A stretch of 17,786 nucleotides of DNA from the NCBI GenBank assembly GCA_001790645.1, contig MGDB01000024.1, forward strand, positions 1 through 17,786. The letters are read 5' to 3'. Position 1 is the stretch's first letter. Every line of letters starts with the position of its first letter. Source of the stretch: Candidatus Schekmanbacteria bacterium GWA2_38_11. GTDB taxonomy: Bacteria; Schekmanbacteria; GWA2-38-11. The translations under genes were made by a program, and so were the position numbers. The notes beneath the pieces are model-generated. The model was not told the origin of the DNA. It ran no database searches and saw only the letters and a program-made list of their open reading frames with translations. This document shows positions 1-7,414 of the stretch, in pieces.

Positions 1-37
1 AACCGTGATCGGCGTATCAGCGCCGGAAAAAATGTGA
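1..37 (+). CDS. 3' end of an unidentified upstream gene (partial)
   Basis: Frame 2 reads T-V-I-G-V-S-A-P-E-K-M and then a TGA stop at 35-37, one base before the ATG of the next gene at 39. The tight junction matches the packing seen in the rest of the window, so this is probably the tail of a gene co-transcribed with the glycosyltransferase. Eleven residues are too few to identify a family. The other two forward frames are less likely: one runs through as an out-of-frame shadow of the glycosyltransferase and the other stops at once. Confidence 0.4.
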   Translation, partial: TVIGVSAPEKM

Positions 38-38
38 T

Positions 39-1169
39 ATGCGCATCGGTATTGATTGTCGCACAATTCAAGAACCGGAGCCGGCCGGAACAGCTCATTA
101 TACCAAAGAGCTCGTCAGGGCTCTTCTTGAAATTTACCCCGACGGCAATGGAGGGGTTGACTCTGATAATGAATATTTTTTGTTTTTCGGACAAGAAAAA
201 AATATTCCGGAAGAATTTAAACAGCCAAACGCCAAAACAATCATTCTTCCGCCCAAATCGTTGCCTTTTATTTCCTCGCATTGGCAATTTTCGCGAACAT
301 TGAAAAAATGCCGGCTGGATATTTTTCATGCCCCGGCCAATACTTTGCCCGTCGGATATAATGGCGCCTCAATTTTAACCATTCATGATCTGGCTATTTA
401 CCAAAATTCCGAATGGTTTCCCAAACAGACTTTTTCCACCAATTTTCTCGTTCCGCGCTCTCTATCTAAGGCAAAAAAAATCATTGCCCCATCTTTATCC
501 ACCAAGCAGGATTTGCAAAAAATTTTCCGCGTGCCGGAGGAAAAAATAAAAGTAATTTATGAGGGGGTGCGAACGGAAGAGCCGAGCGAAAACGCAAAAA
601 ATTCAACTCTTAAAAAATTTAATTTACAGGAAAAAAATTATTTTCTATTTCTCGGCACGATTGAGCCGCGCAAGAATTTAATCGCCCTTATTGCCGCTTA
701 TAAAATTTTGCTTCAAAAAAATCCGGACGCGCCAATACTGGTCCTGGCCGGAGGCAAAGGCTGGAAAAATGACGATATTTTTGCAGCGATTAAAAAATGC
801 AATTGGGAGACTAAAGTCAAATATCTTGGCTATGTAAGCAATAAAGAAAAATTCGCTTTAATGAAGGCAGCGCTGGCGTTTGTTTACCCATCGCTCTATG
901 AGGGCTTTGGTCTGCCAATTTTAGAAGCAATGAGTTTGGCAACACCTGTCATTACCTCACGCATTTCTTCAATTCCGGAAATAACCGCGGACGCGGCGCT
1001 CTTAATTGATCCGAACGATGATGGCGAAATCGCCAATGCTTTGGAAAAATTATGGAAAGACGAGAACTTGCGAAATGATTTTATTAACAAAGGAAGGCAT
1101 CAATCCGCCAAATTTTCCTGGACAAAGACCGCAGAACAGACTTTACAAATATACAAAGAAATTGTATAA
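39..1169 (+). CDS. GT4-family glycosyltransferase
   Basis: A 376-residue protein with the two-domain GT-B layout of GT4 glycosyltransferases, which transfer a sugar from a nucleotide-sugar donor and usually build surface polysaccharide or glycolipid. The N-terminal acceptor domain begins MRIGIDCR and contains HAPANTLP (98-105) and a TIHDLA strand (114-119). The C-terminal donor domain opens with GTIEPRKNL (about 206-214) and carries the EX7E motif in EGFGLPILE (E288 and E296), which binds the nucleotide-sugar. There is no signal peptide, so it should be cytoplasmic or peripheral to the membrane. The length is typical of the family and the gene looks intact. The acceptor and sugar cannot be told. 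It is richer in G+C than much of the downstream island and is separated from it by a promoter, so it is probably not part of the HXS system. Confidence 0.92.
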   Translation: MRIGIDCRTIQEPEPAGTAHYTKELVRALLEIYPDGNGGVDSDNEYFLFFGQEKNIPEEFKQPNAKTIILPPKSLPFISSHWQFSRTLKKCRLDIFHAPANTLPVGYNGASILTIHDLAIYQNSEWFPKQTFSTNFLVPRSLSKAKKIIAPSLSTKQDLQKIFRVPEEKIKVIYEGVRTEEPSENAKNSTLKKFNLQEKNYFLFLGTIEPRKNLIALIAAYKILLQKNPDAPILVLAGGKGWKNDDIFAAIKKCNWETKVKYLGYVSNKEKFALMKAALAFVYPSLYEGFGLPILEAMSLATPVITSRISSIPEITADAALLIDPNDDGEIANALEKLWKDENLRNDFINKGRHQSAKFSWTKTAEQTLQIYKEIV

Positions 1170-1177
1170 AATCAGAT

Positions 1178-1206
1178 TTGACGGCCTTTTTATAAAATTA
1201 TATAAT
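1178..1206 (+). promoter_or_regulatory. Sigma-70-type promoter giving a near-leaderless transcript
   Basis: TTGACG at 1178-1183 (5 of 6 to the -35 consensus) and a perfect TATAAT at 1201-1206 are separated by exactly 17 bp. A start about seven bases downstream falls near 1212-1214, only two to four bases before the ATG at 1216. The mRNA would therefore have almost no leader, which fits the lack of a Shine-Dalgarno sequence there. This promoter also decides between the 1216 start and an upstream in-frame ATG at 1006 inside the glycosyltransferase gene. Confidence 0.75.
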
Positions 1207-1215
1207 AATAGCACT

Positions 1216-2295
1216 ATGAAAAATAGAATATTTATTTTTCTCGCATCGCTAAGTCTTTCGCTCTTCGCTTTGAGTTTTTCGCTTGCCTTCGCCCAAGATG
1301 CTATTCAATGCAAGCCGCCCAGTGATGTAAAATCCGGCATTAATCTGATCAATAATCTAAGAATGGTCAATGACGGCAATGATTCTCTTAACGATATTTA
1401 CTTGGGAACCGGAGAAATATACTTCGGAAGCACCTTTGTTAATACTCCTTACGCCACAAATTCGGGCGGGAATCTGCTCTTTCGCAATGACAGCGCTAAT
1501 ATTACAACTCAATCAAATACCATTATTTTCCAAAATACCGCCGGAAACAGAATGGTCGGAATTTATAATGGCGGCGCGGTCCCGGCCGCCGTCAATTCCA
1601 GTCGCTATTTAATCGTTGACGGCAAGATTGAGGGATATCAAGTTAATGGCTCAAATGAGCTCTGCGTCCAAGGAACTTGCATTAAAAGCTGGAATGAAGC
1701 GTCTGGCGGTCCTAATAGCAATATAAATTATGTTACCACTACCAATGGCTGGACTGAACAGCATTTTAACGCTAATTCTCGATTAGTTATGGAATCCGGT
1801 TCAACCATGATAATTCAACAAGGCGCATCTATAAATAATTACGGCACTTACCAGGTTTGCAAGGATATTGCCAACAATAATAATATCCCCGAAACCGACC
1901 CAAATTTCGCTACCAGGTTCGACGAGGATGATTGCGGAGGCACCGGCCGGGGCGTGTCAAAAATCATTGACGGAGGAGATGGGATAGAAATAACCTCGGA
2001 CCCCAACGATGGAAATACTGCCCCAACACCTTTCGGCGAAGGCGATGTGACGATAAAAAATACGGGGGTGACGAAGATTACTGCCGGAACGCCGAATGTC
2101 ACTATCGCGCCAATAAGCGGAGTTGGTCCCGTGACGATTAGTGTAAGTAGCAATAGTTATTCATTTTCTTGCGTAGATAAGCCTTACGGTATAAATGATG
2201 CCGGTCCAACAAACTGTCCCGGACCTGGTTGGTATGTGACTGGTTGGGATTTAGGGCAAACAGGGACTATGGTGTGCTGTCATCTTAATCCTTAA
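1216..2295 (+). CDS. Secreted beta-rich surface protein, function unknown
   Basis: A 359-residue protein with a Sec signal peptide: MKNR, a hydrophobic stretch to about residue 25, and a plausible signal peptidase I site after A-F-A (residue 26), giving a mature protein starting QDAIQC. The mature part is rich in Asn, Gly, Thr and Ser, with alternating beta-type patterns, reminiscent of tail-fibre-like or adhesin-like surface proteins; that is an impression of composition, not a family match. The last ~40 residues form a small Cys-containing segment ending M-V-C-C-H-L-N-P. Cysteines occur in the mature part, so disulfides are possible. The start at 1216 is chosen because it begins the signal peptide and lies just after a strong promoter; the frame stays open back to 1006, but that stretch is glycosyltransferase coding sequence. 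Likely transcribed on its own. Confidence 0.8.
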   Translation: MKNRIFIFLASLSLSLFALSFSLAFAQDAIQCKPPSDVKSGINLINNLRMVNDGNDSLNDIYLGTGEIYFGSTFVNTPYATNSGGNLLFRNDSANITTQSNTIIFQNTAGNRMVGIYNGGAVPAAVNSSRYLIVDGKIEGYQVNGSNELCVQGTCIKSWNEASGGPNSNINYVTTTNGWTEQHFNANSRLVMESGSTMIIQQGASINNYGTYQVCKDIANNNNIPETDPNFATRFDEDDCGGTGRGVSKIIDGGDGIEITSDPNDGNTAPTPFGEGDVTIKNTGVTKITAGTPNVTIAPISGVGPVTISVSSNSYSFSCVDKPYGINDAGPTNCPGPGWYVTGWDLGQTGTMVCCHLNP

Positions 2296-2301
2296 AATAA
2301 T

Positions 2302-2357
2302 GGAAATAATTAATCATCGTTAAAGGGATTAAAAAGCTGAATAATTTCCTGTTTTTT
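2302..2357 (+). terminator. Possible weak Rho-independent terminator
   Basis: After the stop at 2295, GGAAATAATT (2302-2311) can pair with AATAATTTCC (2340-2349) with one mismatch. An inner pairing TTAATC (2310-2315) with GATTAA (2327-2332) is an alternative that overlaps it. A T-run follows at 2352-2357. The stem is A+T-rich and the loop is long, so stability is doubtful. The position between the secreted-protein gene and hxsD is where a transcription break would be expected. Confidence 0.3.
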
Positions 2358-2395
2358 CAATCTGCATCAAATTATTGACATAAAAAATAATAAAT

Positions 2396-2902
2396 ATGGA
2401 TTATAAAATCAACGACAAGAATAAAGAAATTATTTATTCTGTAAATACTAATTTATACTCCTTAGAGGTAATTCGCGGCGCGGCTTTCGTATTTACGGAT
2501 CGCGCGCATATTTTTTTGCAGAATGATGGCAAAAAATATATCAAGGCATGCATTAAGCTAAAAGAAAATTCTGAAATCGGCCAGAATATAGACAAAAAAC
2601 TTAAATCTTTGGCCGGTGAATTTAATAATGAAATGCTTAATCAGGCATTAAGAAAAGAACTTGGCGAGCAAAATAAAAATATAAGAGAGTATATTGTTTC
2701 TCAAGCGCTTTTTGGCGCAAGTCCGGAAAGCGTTAACCAAAAACCCCAGAAAGATTCGGATGAAGAATTGGACAAACTGCTTGAAAAAGAATTAAAAGCG
2801 CTGGAAGAAGAGGAAAAAAAGTCAAAGACAAAGGATCCTCATAAAATTTTAGTTCCATGGGAAAAGAAAAATAAATCAAAGTCTAAAAAAATTAGAAAAT
2901 AG
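2396..2902 (+). CDS. hxsD: HxsD-like protein of the His-Xaa-Ser system
   Basis: A 168-residue soluble protein. The core (about 10-107) matches the pattern I know for HxsD, the small non-enzymatic partner that accompanies HxsB and HxsC in HXS loci: a short beta-rich part, then a helical stretch with FNNEMLNQALRKELGEQNK and REYIVSQALFG (76-107). HxsD's exact role is not established; a precursor-binding or maturase-partner role is inference. An extension from about 110 is very Glu/Lys-rich, probably helical or coiled-coil, and ends in DPHKILVPWEKK (147-158) followed by a basic tail. The gene starts the HXS island, 14 bp ahead of hxsB. No Shine-Dalgarno is visible before the ATG. The identification rests on the helical motif and on the HxsB and HXS-peptide neighbours. 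Confidence 0.78.
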   Translation: MDYKINDKNKEIIYSVNTNLYSLEVIRGAAFVFTDRAHIFLQNDGKKYIKACIKLKENSEIGQNIDKKLKSLAGEFNNEMLNQALRKELGEQNKNIREYIVSQALFGASPESVNQKPQKDSDEELDKLLEKELKALEEEEKKSKTKDPHKILVPWEKKNKSKSKKIRK

Positions 2903-2916
2903 ACGCGATTATCTAT

Positions 2917-4362
2917 ATGACCAAAAAGGAATTGGGTACTCCGTACATAAGAGAGAAAGTTGCTTATTTTCGCGAAAGAAAAGCTGGAAATAAGATGTTA
3001 ATCACCAATGACGCGGGCGGCTACGCGCTTTTAAACAGCGCCGCGTACAAAAAGTTTTTAGCCGGCTCCCTTGCCGCTAATTCAGCTGAACATAAATCAC
3101 TCCAAAAACAAGGATTCATTCGCGATGCCTTGGATTTTCAAGCGCTCATAAAAAAATACGGCCAGAAAAATTATTTTTTAAAGCAAGGGCCGTCTTTGCA
3201 TATTATTGTCGTAACATTACGATGCAATCATAAGTGCCTTTATTGCCACGCTTCGGCCGGACCAGAAAATAATGAGGGGTTGGATATGGCCATTGATACG
3301 GCCAAAATGACCGTGGACACTATTTTTCGCACAACCGCCCAAAACATCACCATTGAATTTCAAGGAGGAGAGCCGCTGCTTAATTGGGGCGTGATAAAAT
3401 TCATCATTGAGTATTCAAAAGAAAAAGAAAAAATTGACAATAAAAATTTACAAATCTCATTAGTCTCCAATTTTAGTTTGATGGACGATAAAAAATTGAA
3501 TTTTTTGGTTAAAAATAAAGTGAGTTTATGCACCTCATTGGACGGTCCGGAAGAAATCCATAATAAAAATAGATTTTACAGCGCAGGCAACAGCCATAAA
3601 AATGTGATTACCTGGCTTAAAAAATCTGATGATTTGTACAAAAAGAAATATGATATTTGCCGGCCGGGAGCTCTCACCACCATCACCAAATATTCCCTGC
3701 CTCACAGTAAGGCGATTATTGACCAATATGTATCATTGGGCCTGCCTAAAATATATCTACGACCGCTCAATCCTTTTGGCGTGGCGAAAAAAACCTGGGA
3801 GCAAATCGGGTATTCAATTGATGATTTTATAAAATTTTATAAAAAATCACTTAATTATATTATTTCATTAAATCTAAAAGGTAAACCGATACAAGAAGCC
3901 CTGGCAGTGACATTTTTGACAAAAATATTGACTGACAGAGATCCGAATCATATGGATTACCGCTCTCCTTGCGGCGCCGGTATCGGACAAATAGCTTATA
4001 ATTACAATGGCGATGTGTATACTTGCGATGAAGGAAGAATGTTCGGAAGAATCGGAGATGATATTTTCAAAATGGGCAATGTGAAGGAAAATAGTTATCA
4101 GGAGCTAATGAATAGCGAGGTGGTAAAATCTATGTGTATTGCATCGTGTTTGGAAGCTATTCCCGGTTGCAGTGATTGCGCGCATAAGCCATATTGCGGC
4201 GTTTGCCCGGTGTATAACTATTCGGAACAGGGCAGTATTTTTGGTCAGATGTCGACTAACGGCCGCTGTAAAATCAATATGGCCGTATTTGACTATTTGT
4301 TTGAAAAGATGCAAAATAAAAAAATAGAAGAGATATTCCAAAAATGGGTTGGCGCAAATTAA
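2917..4362 (+). CDS. hxsB: Radical SAM/SPASM maturase HxsB
   Basis: A 481-residue enzyme with the layout of HxsB, the SPASM-type radical SAM maturase of His-Xaa-Ser systems. The N-terminal ~70 residues (YFRERKAGNKMLITNDAGGY, residues 17-36) match the family-specific leader. The [4Fe-4S]/SAM site is C103-X3-C107-X2-C110 and the GGEP glycine motif lies at 150-153. The C-terminal SPASM domain holds C352, C370 (in NGDVYTCDEG), C407, C411, C418, C421, C427, C430 and C451, enough for two auxiliary clusters as in anSME-type enzymes. It should cleave SAM reductively and use the 5'-deoxyadenosyl radical on the precursor peptide in the cytoplasm; the exact modification is not deducible. It lies directly between hxsD and the HXS precursor gene, and its length is normal for the family. 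Confidence 0.88.
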   Translation: MTKKELGTPYIREKVAYFRERKAGNKMLITNDAGGYALLNSAAYKKFLAGSLAANSAEHKSLQKQGFIRDALDFQALIKKYGQKNYFLKQGPSLHIIVVTLRCNHKCLYCHASAGPENNEGLDMAIDTAKMTVDTIFRTTAQNITIEFQGGEPLLNWGVIKFIIEYSKEKEKIDNKNLQISLVSNFSLMDDKKLNFLVKNKVSLCTSLDGPEEIHNKNRFYSAGNSHKNVITWLKKSDDLYKKKYDICRPGALTTITKYSLPHSKAIIDQYVSLGLPKIYLRPLNPFGVAKKTWEQIGYSIDDFIKFYKKSLNYIISLNLKGKPIQEALAVTFLTKILTDRDPNHMDYRSPCGAGIGQIAYNYNGDVYTCDEGRMFGRIGDDIFKMGNVKENSYQELMNSEVVKSMCIASCLEAIPGCSDCAHKPYCGVCPVYNYSEQGSIFGQMSTNGRCKINMAVFDYLFEKMQNKKIEEIFQKWVGAN

Positions 4363-4392
4363 ATCTTATTATTATTTTGATTAATAAATATT

Positions 4393-4656
4393 ATGAAAAA
4401 AGGCTCAAAAATCACAAAAATTAAGAAAAATATAAAAGCGTTTCTCAACAGTGAAGAAGGAAAAATCACCAAGAAAAGTATTATTAAAGCCGGCATCGCG
4501 CTCGGAACAATCAGCGCTGTGATGGGCCACCTTAATCAAGCTGACGCGCATGTAAATTCTATTCATAACAGCGGCGTAATAGGATCGCACACTTCCCACG
4601 GCTCCCACGGCTCCCACGGCTCCCACGGCTCCCACGGCTCCCACGGCCAATGGTAG
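4393..4656 (+). CDS. His-Xaa-Ser repeat precursor peptide (HxsA-like)
   Basis: An 87-residue RiPP-type precursor. Residues 1-29 are basic (LNSEEGKITKKS at 18-29), 30-46 are hydrophobic, and A50-D51-A52 followed by H53 resembles a signal-peptidase site. An isolated H58-N59-S60 precedes the core, which reads H66-T67-S68 and then five H-G-S triplets to S83, ending H-G-Q-W-stop. The His-Xaa-Ser pattern is the defining substrate feature of HXS systems, and the gene lies 30 bp behind hxsB. It is much shorter than some HxsA proteins and belongs with the short precursors that have a hydrophobic leader. The core codons are uniform (TCC CAC GGC), suggesting recent repeat expansion. The mature product is probably exported or membrane-held (inference). 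Confidence 0.88.
   Translation: MKKGSKITKIKKNIKAFLNSEEGKITKKSIIKAGIALGTISAVMGHLNQADAHVNSIHNSGVIGSHTSHGSHGSHGSHGSHGSHGQW
4594..4647 (+). repeat. Six perfect 9-bp tandem repeats encoding Ser-His-Gly
   Basis: The unit TCCCACGGC occurs six times without a single difference, in frame with the precursor gene (residues 68-85). Two of every three bases are G or C, in sharp contrast to the AT-rich surroundings. Perfect identity at synonymous positions indicates recent amplification by slippage or recombination, so copy number may vary between strains without breaking the frame. Confidence 0.97.
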
Positions 4657-4671
4657 ATAATCCATTTTATT

Positions 4672-5547
4672 ATGACTGATAAAAAATTTATTGCTTTACT
4701 CGCGGCTATTATTATATTGGCTATTATTTCAGTAGGGAATTTAGTTTATATTTTTTCAATACAATCTCCGAAAAATTTAAATCAATCAAAAATTAATGTA
4801 CCTAATAATATCAATGACATTTCACAAGATGGCAATGTAAATAATACAGACAATGCAGACCAAATAATTGACAATACTGCAGTCACGGATGTCGCCGCTG
4901 ATCAAGCAAAAGTTGAGTCTAAATGCGAAGGCAAGAAAAATCTGCTTCTATCGGACATCACAACCGAGAAAATAAAAGAAATTGGAGATGTCGGTATACA
5001 TGAAACAGCTAAATTTTTGCTATGCAAGGCATTAAAGACATTTGATCCAGCGCCATGCACGCTTCTAAAAAATGTTTACCCAAATCAATATACTGCCTGT
5101 ATTGACCAGCTATACTCGACATACTTAGTATTGAATAATTGTGATGAAAAAAGTCTAACTAGATGCCGTAATGATAATATGTTAGATAAAGACAGCTGCG
5201 ATAAAATGTGCGACATTCTCATTAATAAAAATCCGAACATGTGCAACTCAATGGAGGAAACAAAAAAAGAATCATACAATTTTTGCCTTGCAGTTACATC
5301 TGATAATATTGAAAAATGCGATAATGAGACCAATAACTCGGAGATTATTAAATGCCGCGATAAGTTTTACAGATTTAAATATCTGAGCAGTAAAGATAAA
5401 AAATTTCTGAATGAATTATCCGAGAGTGAATATGAAAATATTATATATTCATCCCTGGGAGGTACTGGTATTTCCTGCGAAGATTATTTTCCACAAAAAT
5501 TAAAAACTGAGTGTACAAATAAACCGAATACTGATCAAAACAACTAA
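4672..5547 (+). CDS. Membrane-anchored Cys-rich extracytoplasmic protein, function unknown
   Basis: A 291-residue protein of no family I recognise. One N-terminal transmembrane helix (about 6-28) with a short K-K cytoplasmic side places the rest outside the cell. Residues 30-80 are a low-complexity Asn/Asp/Gln-rich linker. The C-terminal ~205 residues carry 14 cysteines (85, 118, 129, 143, 157, 165, 176, 180, 191, 205, 216, 228, 269, 281), an even number spread through a helical, charged domain, as expected for disulfide-bonded pairs. No zinc or heme-binding CXXCH motif is seen. The gene starts 15 bp after the HXS precursor gene and is therefore very probably co-transcribed, which suggests a role in exporting, holding or interacting with the mature peptide (inference). 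Confidence 0.75.
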   Translation: MTDKKFIALLAAIIILAIISVGNLVYIFSIQSPKNLNQSKINVPNNINDISQDGNVNNTDNADQIIDNTAVTDVAADQAKVESKCEGKKNLLLSDITTEKIKEIGDVGIHETAKFLLCKALKTFDPAPCTLLKNVYPNQYTACIDQLYSTYLVLNNCDEKSLTRCRNDNMLDKDSCDKMCDILINKNPNMCNSMEETKKESYNFCLAVTSDNIEKCDNETNNSEIIKCRDKFYRFKYLSSKDKKFLNELSESEYENIIYSSLGGTGISCEDYFPQKLKTECTNKPNTDQNN

Positions 5548-5592
5548 TTAAAGATAAATATTTTCACTTTACCAAGATGTGCGCTTTCCAAT

Positions 5593-6534
5593 GTGCTTGT
5601 ATTAATTATTACGCGTGATTGCAATCTGCGATGTGATTACTGCGGAGTTAATAAGAAGAAAATCCAAATGACAAAAAGGGTGGCCGAAAAAGCCACTTTT
5701 CTTTATATTGATTACATTAAAAATAACATCTTAAATGAAGCTAAAATAAGATTTTTCGGGGGAGAACCGTTGTTACAATGGGATTTGATAAAGCGCATTA
5801 TGGAGCGTACTGAAAAAGAATCATTAAAAATTAATTTTGATTTGACCACTAATGGCTTATTGCTGGATGCCGAAAAAATTGAATTTTTTGGAAAACATCC
5901 GGAAATTGAATTAATTATAAGCTTGGATGGCGGCGTTTCAAGCCAAAATCTGAACAGAAATTTTAATCGAAAGATAAATTCATTTGAAAATATTCACCGA
6001 CATAAAAAGGAATTGTCGATGCTTCCCAATATTACAATAAATATGGTGATCGCTCCCAATCAAGTTCATAAATTTTATCAAAATTTTAAACATATTTATG
6101 AATTGGGATTCAGACGATTAAATTTTTTGCCAGCGTATTTTGTTTTTTGGCCTAAAAAGAACTTAGCATTTCTTAAAAAGGGTTTCAGTGAAATATTGAG
6201 TTTTATAAAAAATAATAAAAATATTTCTGTAAAAAATATGGATGTTTTAAGTGAAACTCCTTTTTTTAATCAAGGGATTGTTATTGATTGCAATGGCGAT
6301 ATTTATCATACTAATATCTTTCTTTCCAGGCATTTTGAGAAATTATCAGACGGTTTGCGGGAAGGAAATATCCTTGATAGTAAATTGGTTGTCTTGCCCA
6401 ACCGCGAATCCAACGGTACTATGAAATTAATAAAAAACAATATTGACCCTAAGCTCTATTATTCTACTCTGAGGGCCGATAGTATATTAAGCAATTTTGT
6501 GCTAAAATTGAAAAATACTTATGCAAAGAATTGA
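5593..6534 (+). CDS. Radical SAM protein with a reduced C-terminal region
   Basis: A 313-residue radical SAM protein with C10-X3-C14-X2-C17 (CNLRCDYC) and FFGGEP (54-59). It has only one other cysteine, C233 in IDCNGDIYH, at the place where SPASM enzymes have C-x-G-D-x-Y; the other SPASM cysteines are absent. It therefore probably holds only the SAM-binding cluster, unlike HxsB. In sequence it looks closer to HxsB/anSME-type proteins than to the HxsC-like set downstream. The start is taken as GTG 5593. The frame is open back to the preceding stop at 5547, and the extra codons (I-F-T-L-P-R-C-A-L-S-N just before) look protein-like, but contain no ATG, GTG or TTG. Its end overlaps the next gene by 14 bp. 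Substrate unknown; context points to the HXS peptide. Confidence 0.82.
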   Translation: MLVLIITRDCNLRCDYCGVNKKKIQMTKRVAEKATFLYIDYIKNNILNEAKIRFFGGEPLLQWDLIKRIMERTEKESLKINFDLTTNGLLLDAEKIEFFGKHPEIELIISLDGGVSSQNLNRNFNRKINSFENIHRHKKELSMLPNITINMVIAPNQVHKFYQNFKHIYELGFRRLNFLPAYFVFWPKKNLAFLKKGFSEILSFIKNNKNISVKNMDVLSETPFFNQGIVIDCNGDIYHTNIFLSRHFEKLSDGLREGNILDSKLVVLPNRESNGTMKLIKNNIDPKLYYSTLRADSILSNFVLKLKNTYAKN

Positions 6535-7414
6535 TCTAAAAACCGGATTTTTATGTAACAATAATTGCAGTTTTTGCGTGCAAGGGCATAAAAAAAAATT
6601 CGGCAATAAGGAGTCTGGCGAATTAAGGCGGCACATAAAGAAATCAGCTAAAGACGGATGCAAAGGAATAGTCTTTACGGGAGGAGAACCGACAATCAGA
6701 CCGGACATTCTTGATCTCGTGAAATACGCCAAAGAGTCAGGATTTGAATTGATACAAATCCAAAGCAACGGCCGAAGATTCGCGTATGTTGATTTTTGCA
6801 AGCAGATAATCTCGGCCGGCGCCAATGAATTTTCCCCAGCTTTGCATGGCCATATCCCGGAATTGCACGATTATCTGACAAACGCAAAAGGCGCGTTTAG
6901 CCAGACAATCAGAGGGATTATAAATTTGAAGCGCTTAAAACAACCGATAATCACAAATACGGTTATTACCAAATCAAACTATCGCCATTTGCCGGACATT
7001 GCCAGATTGCTCGTCAAATTGAAAGTTGATCAATTTCAATTAGCGTTTGTTCATGCCCTTGGTCATGCGGCGGAAAATTTTGATTCGGTGGTGCCCCGAA
7101 AATCATTAATTGAACCATATGTTAAAAAAGCGCTGGATATTGGGATAAACACCGGAGTAAGAGTGATGACTGAGGGCATCCCCTATTGTTTTATGAGGGG
7201 GTACGAAAAATATATTGCCGAAGAAATTATTCCTGATACGAAAATTTATGATCTTGACAATGTGATTGAAGATTATTCAAAATTGCGAATGGATGAAGGG
7301 AAAAAACGCGGTCCAAATTGCAAAAAGTGTAAATATTTTAAAAAATGCGAGGGACCGTGGCGAGAGTACCCGGAAAAATTCGGGTGGGGAGAATTTAAGC
7401 CAATCTATGAATAA
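6521..7414 (+). CDS. HxsC-like radical SAM protein, copy 1
   Basis: A 297-residue radical SAM enzyme with C12-X3-C16-X2-C19 and TGGEPT (GGEP 54-57). The middle carries the signature shared by this array: LHGHIPELHDYLTNAKGAF, followed by an R-G-I-I-N-L helix. A conserved EGIPYC cysteine and the C-terminal C267-X2-C270-X5-C276, followed by GWGEFKPI, probably bind one auxiliary cluster. The order SAM domain, HD-Y/L-x(n)-GAF helix, single late Cys and CxxCx5C recalls HxsC, the second maturase of HXS systems, although this is a diverged relative. The ATG lies inside the end of the previous gene (14-bp overlap), indicating translational coupling. The next gene starts within its last codons (8-bp overlap). 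Confidence 0.85.
   Translation: MQRIDLKTGFLCNNNCSFCVQGHKKKFGNKESGELRRHIKKSAKDGCKGIVFTGGEPTIRPDILDLVKYAKESGFELIQIQSNGRRFAYVDFCKQIISAGANEFSPALHGHIPELHDYLTNAKGAFSQTIRGIINLKRLKQPIITNTVITKSNYRHLPDIARLLVKLKVDQFQLAFVHALGHAAENFDSVVPRKSLIEPYVKKALDIGINTGVRVMTEGIPYCFMRGYEKYIAEEIIPDTKIYDLDNVIEDYSKLRMDEGKKRGPNCKKCKYFKKCEGPWREYPEKFGWGEFKPIYE

Noticed and set aside
1006..1215. Longer N-terminus for the secreted protein starting at 1006
   Set aside because: This stretch is coding for the glycosyltransferase in another frame, while the ATG at 1216 starts a clear signal peptide directly behind a strong promoter.
2375..2407. TTGACA at 2375-2380 as the -35 of an hxsD promoter with TATAAA at 2402
   Set aside because: The spacing is 21 bp and the -10 would lie inside the hxsD coding sequence after its ATG, so transcription would start within the gene. 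A promoter for hxsD is expected nearby but I cannot place it.
4594..4647. Possible CRISPR-like or intergenic repeat
   Set aside because: Units are 9 bp with no spacers and lie in frame within a coding sequence.
4405..4665. Antisense open frame with Gly-Ala-Val repeats opposite the precursor gene
   Set aside because: It is the complementary reading of the 9-bp repeat; repeats of three-base multiples keep all frames open. The + strand protein has HXS context and a proper leader.
7266..7406. Longer N-terminus for the unknown protein starting at 7266
   Set aside because: It would overlap the C-terminal cluster region of the upstream radical SAM gene by ~150 bp; the 7407 ATG gives a typical 8-bp coupled junction.
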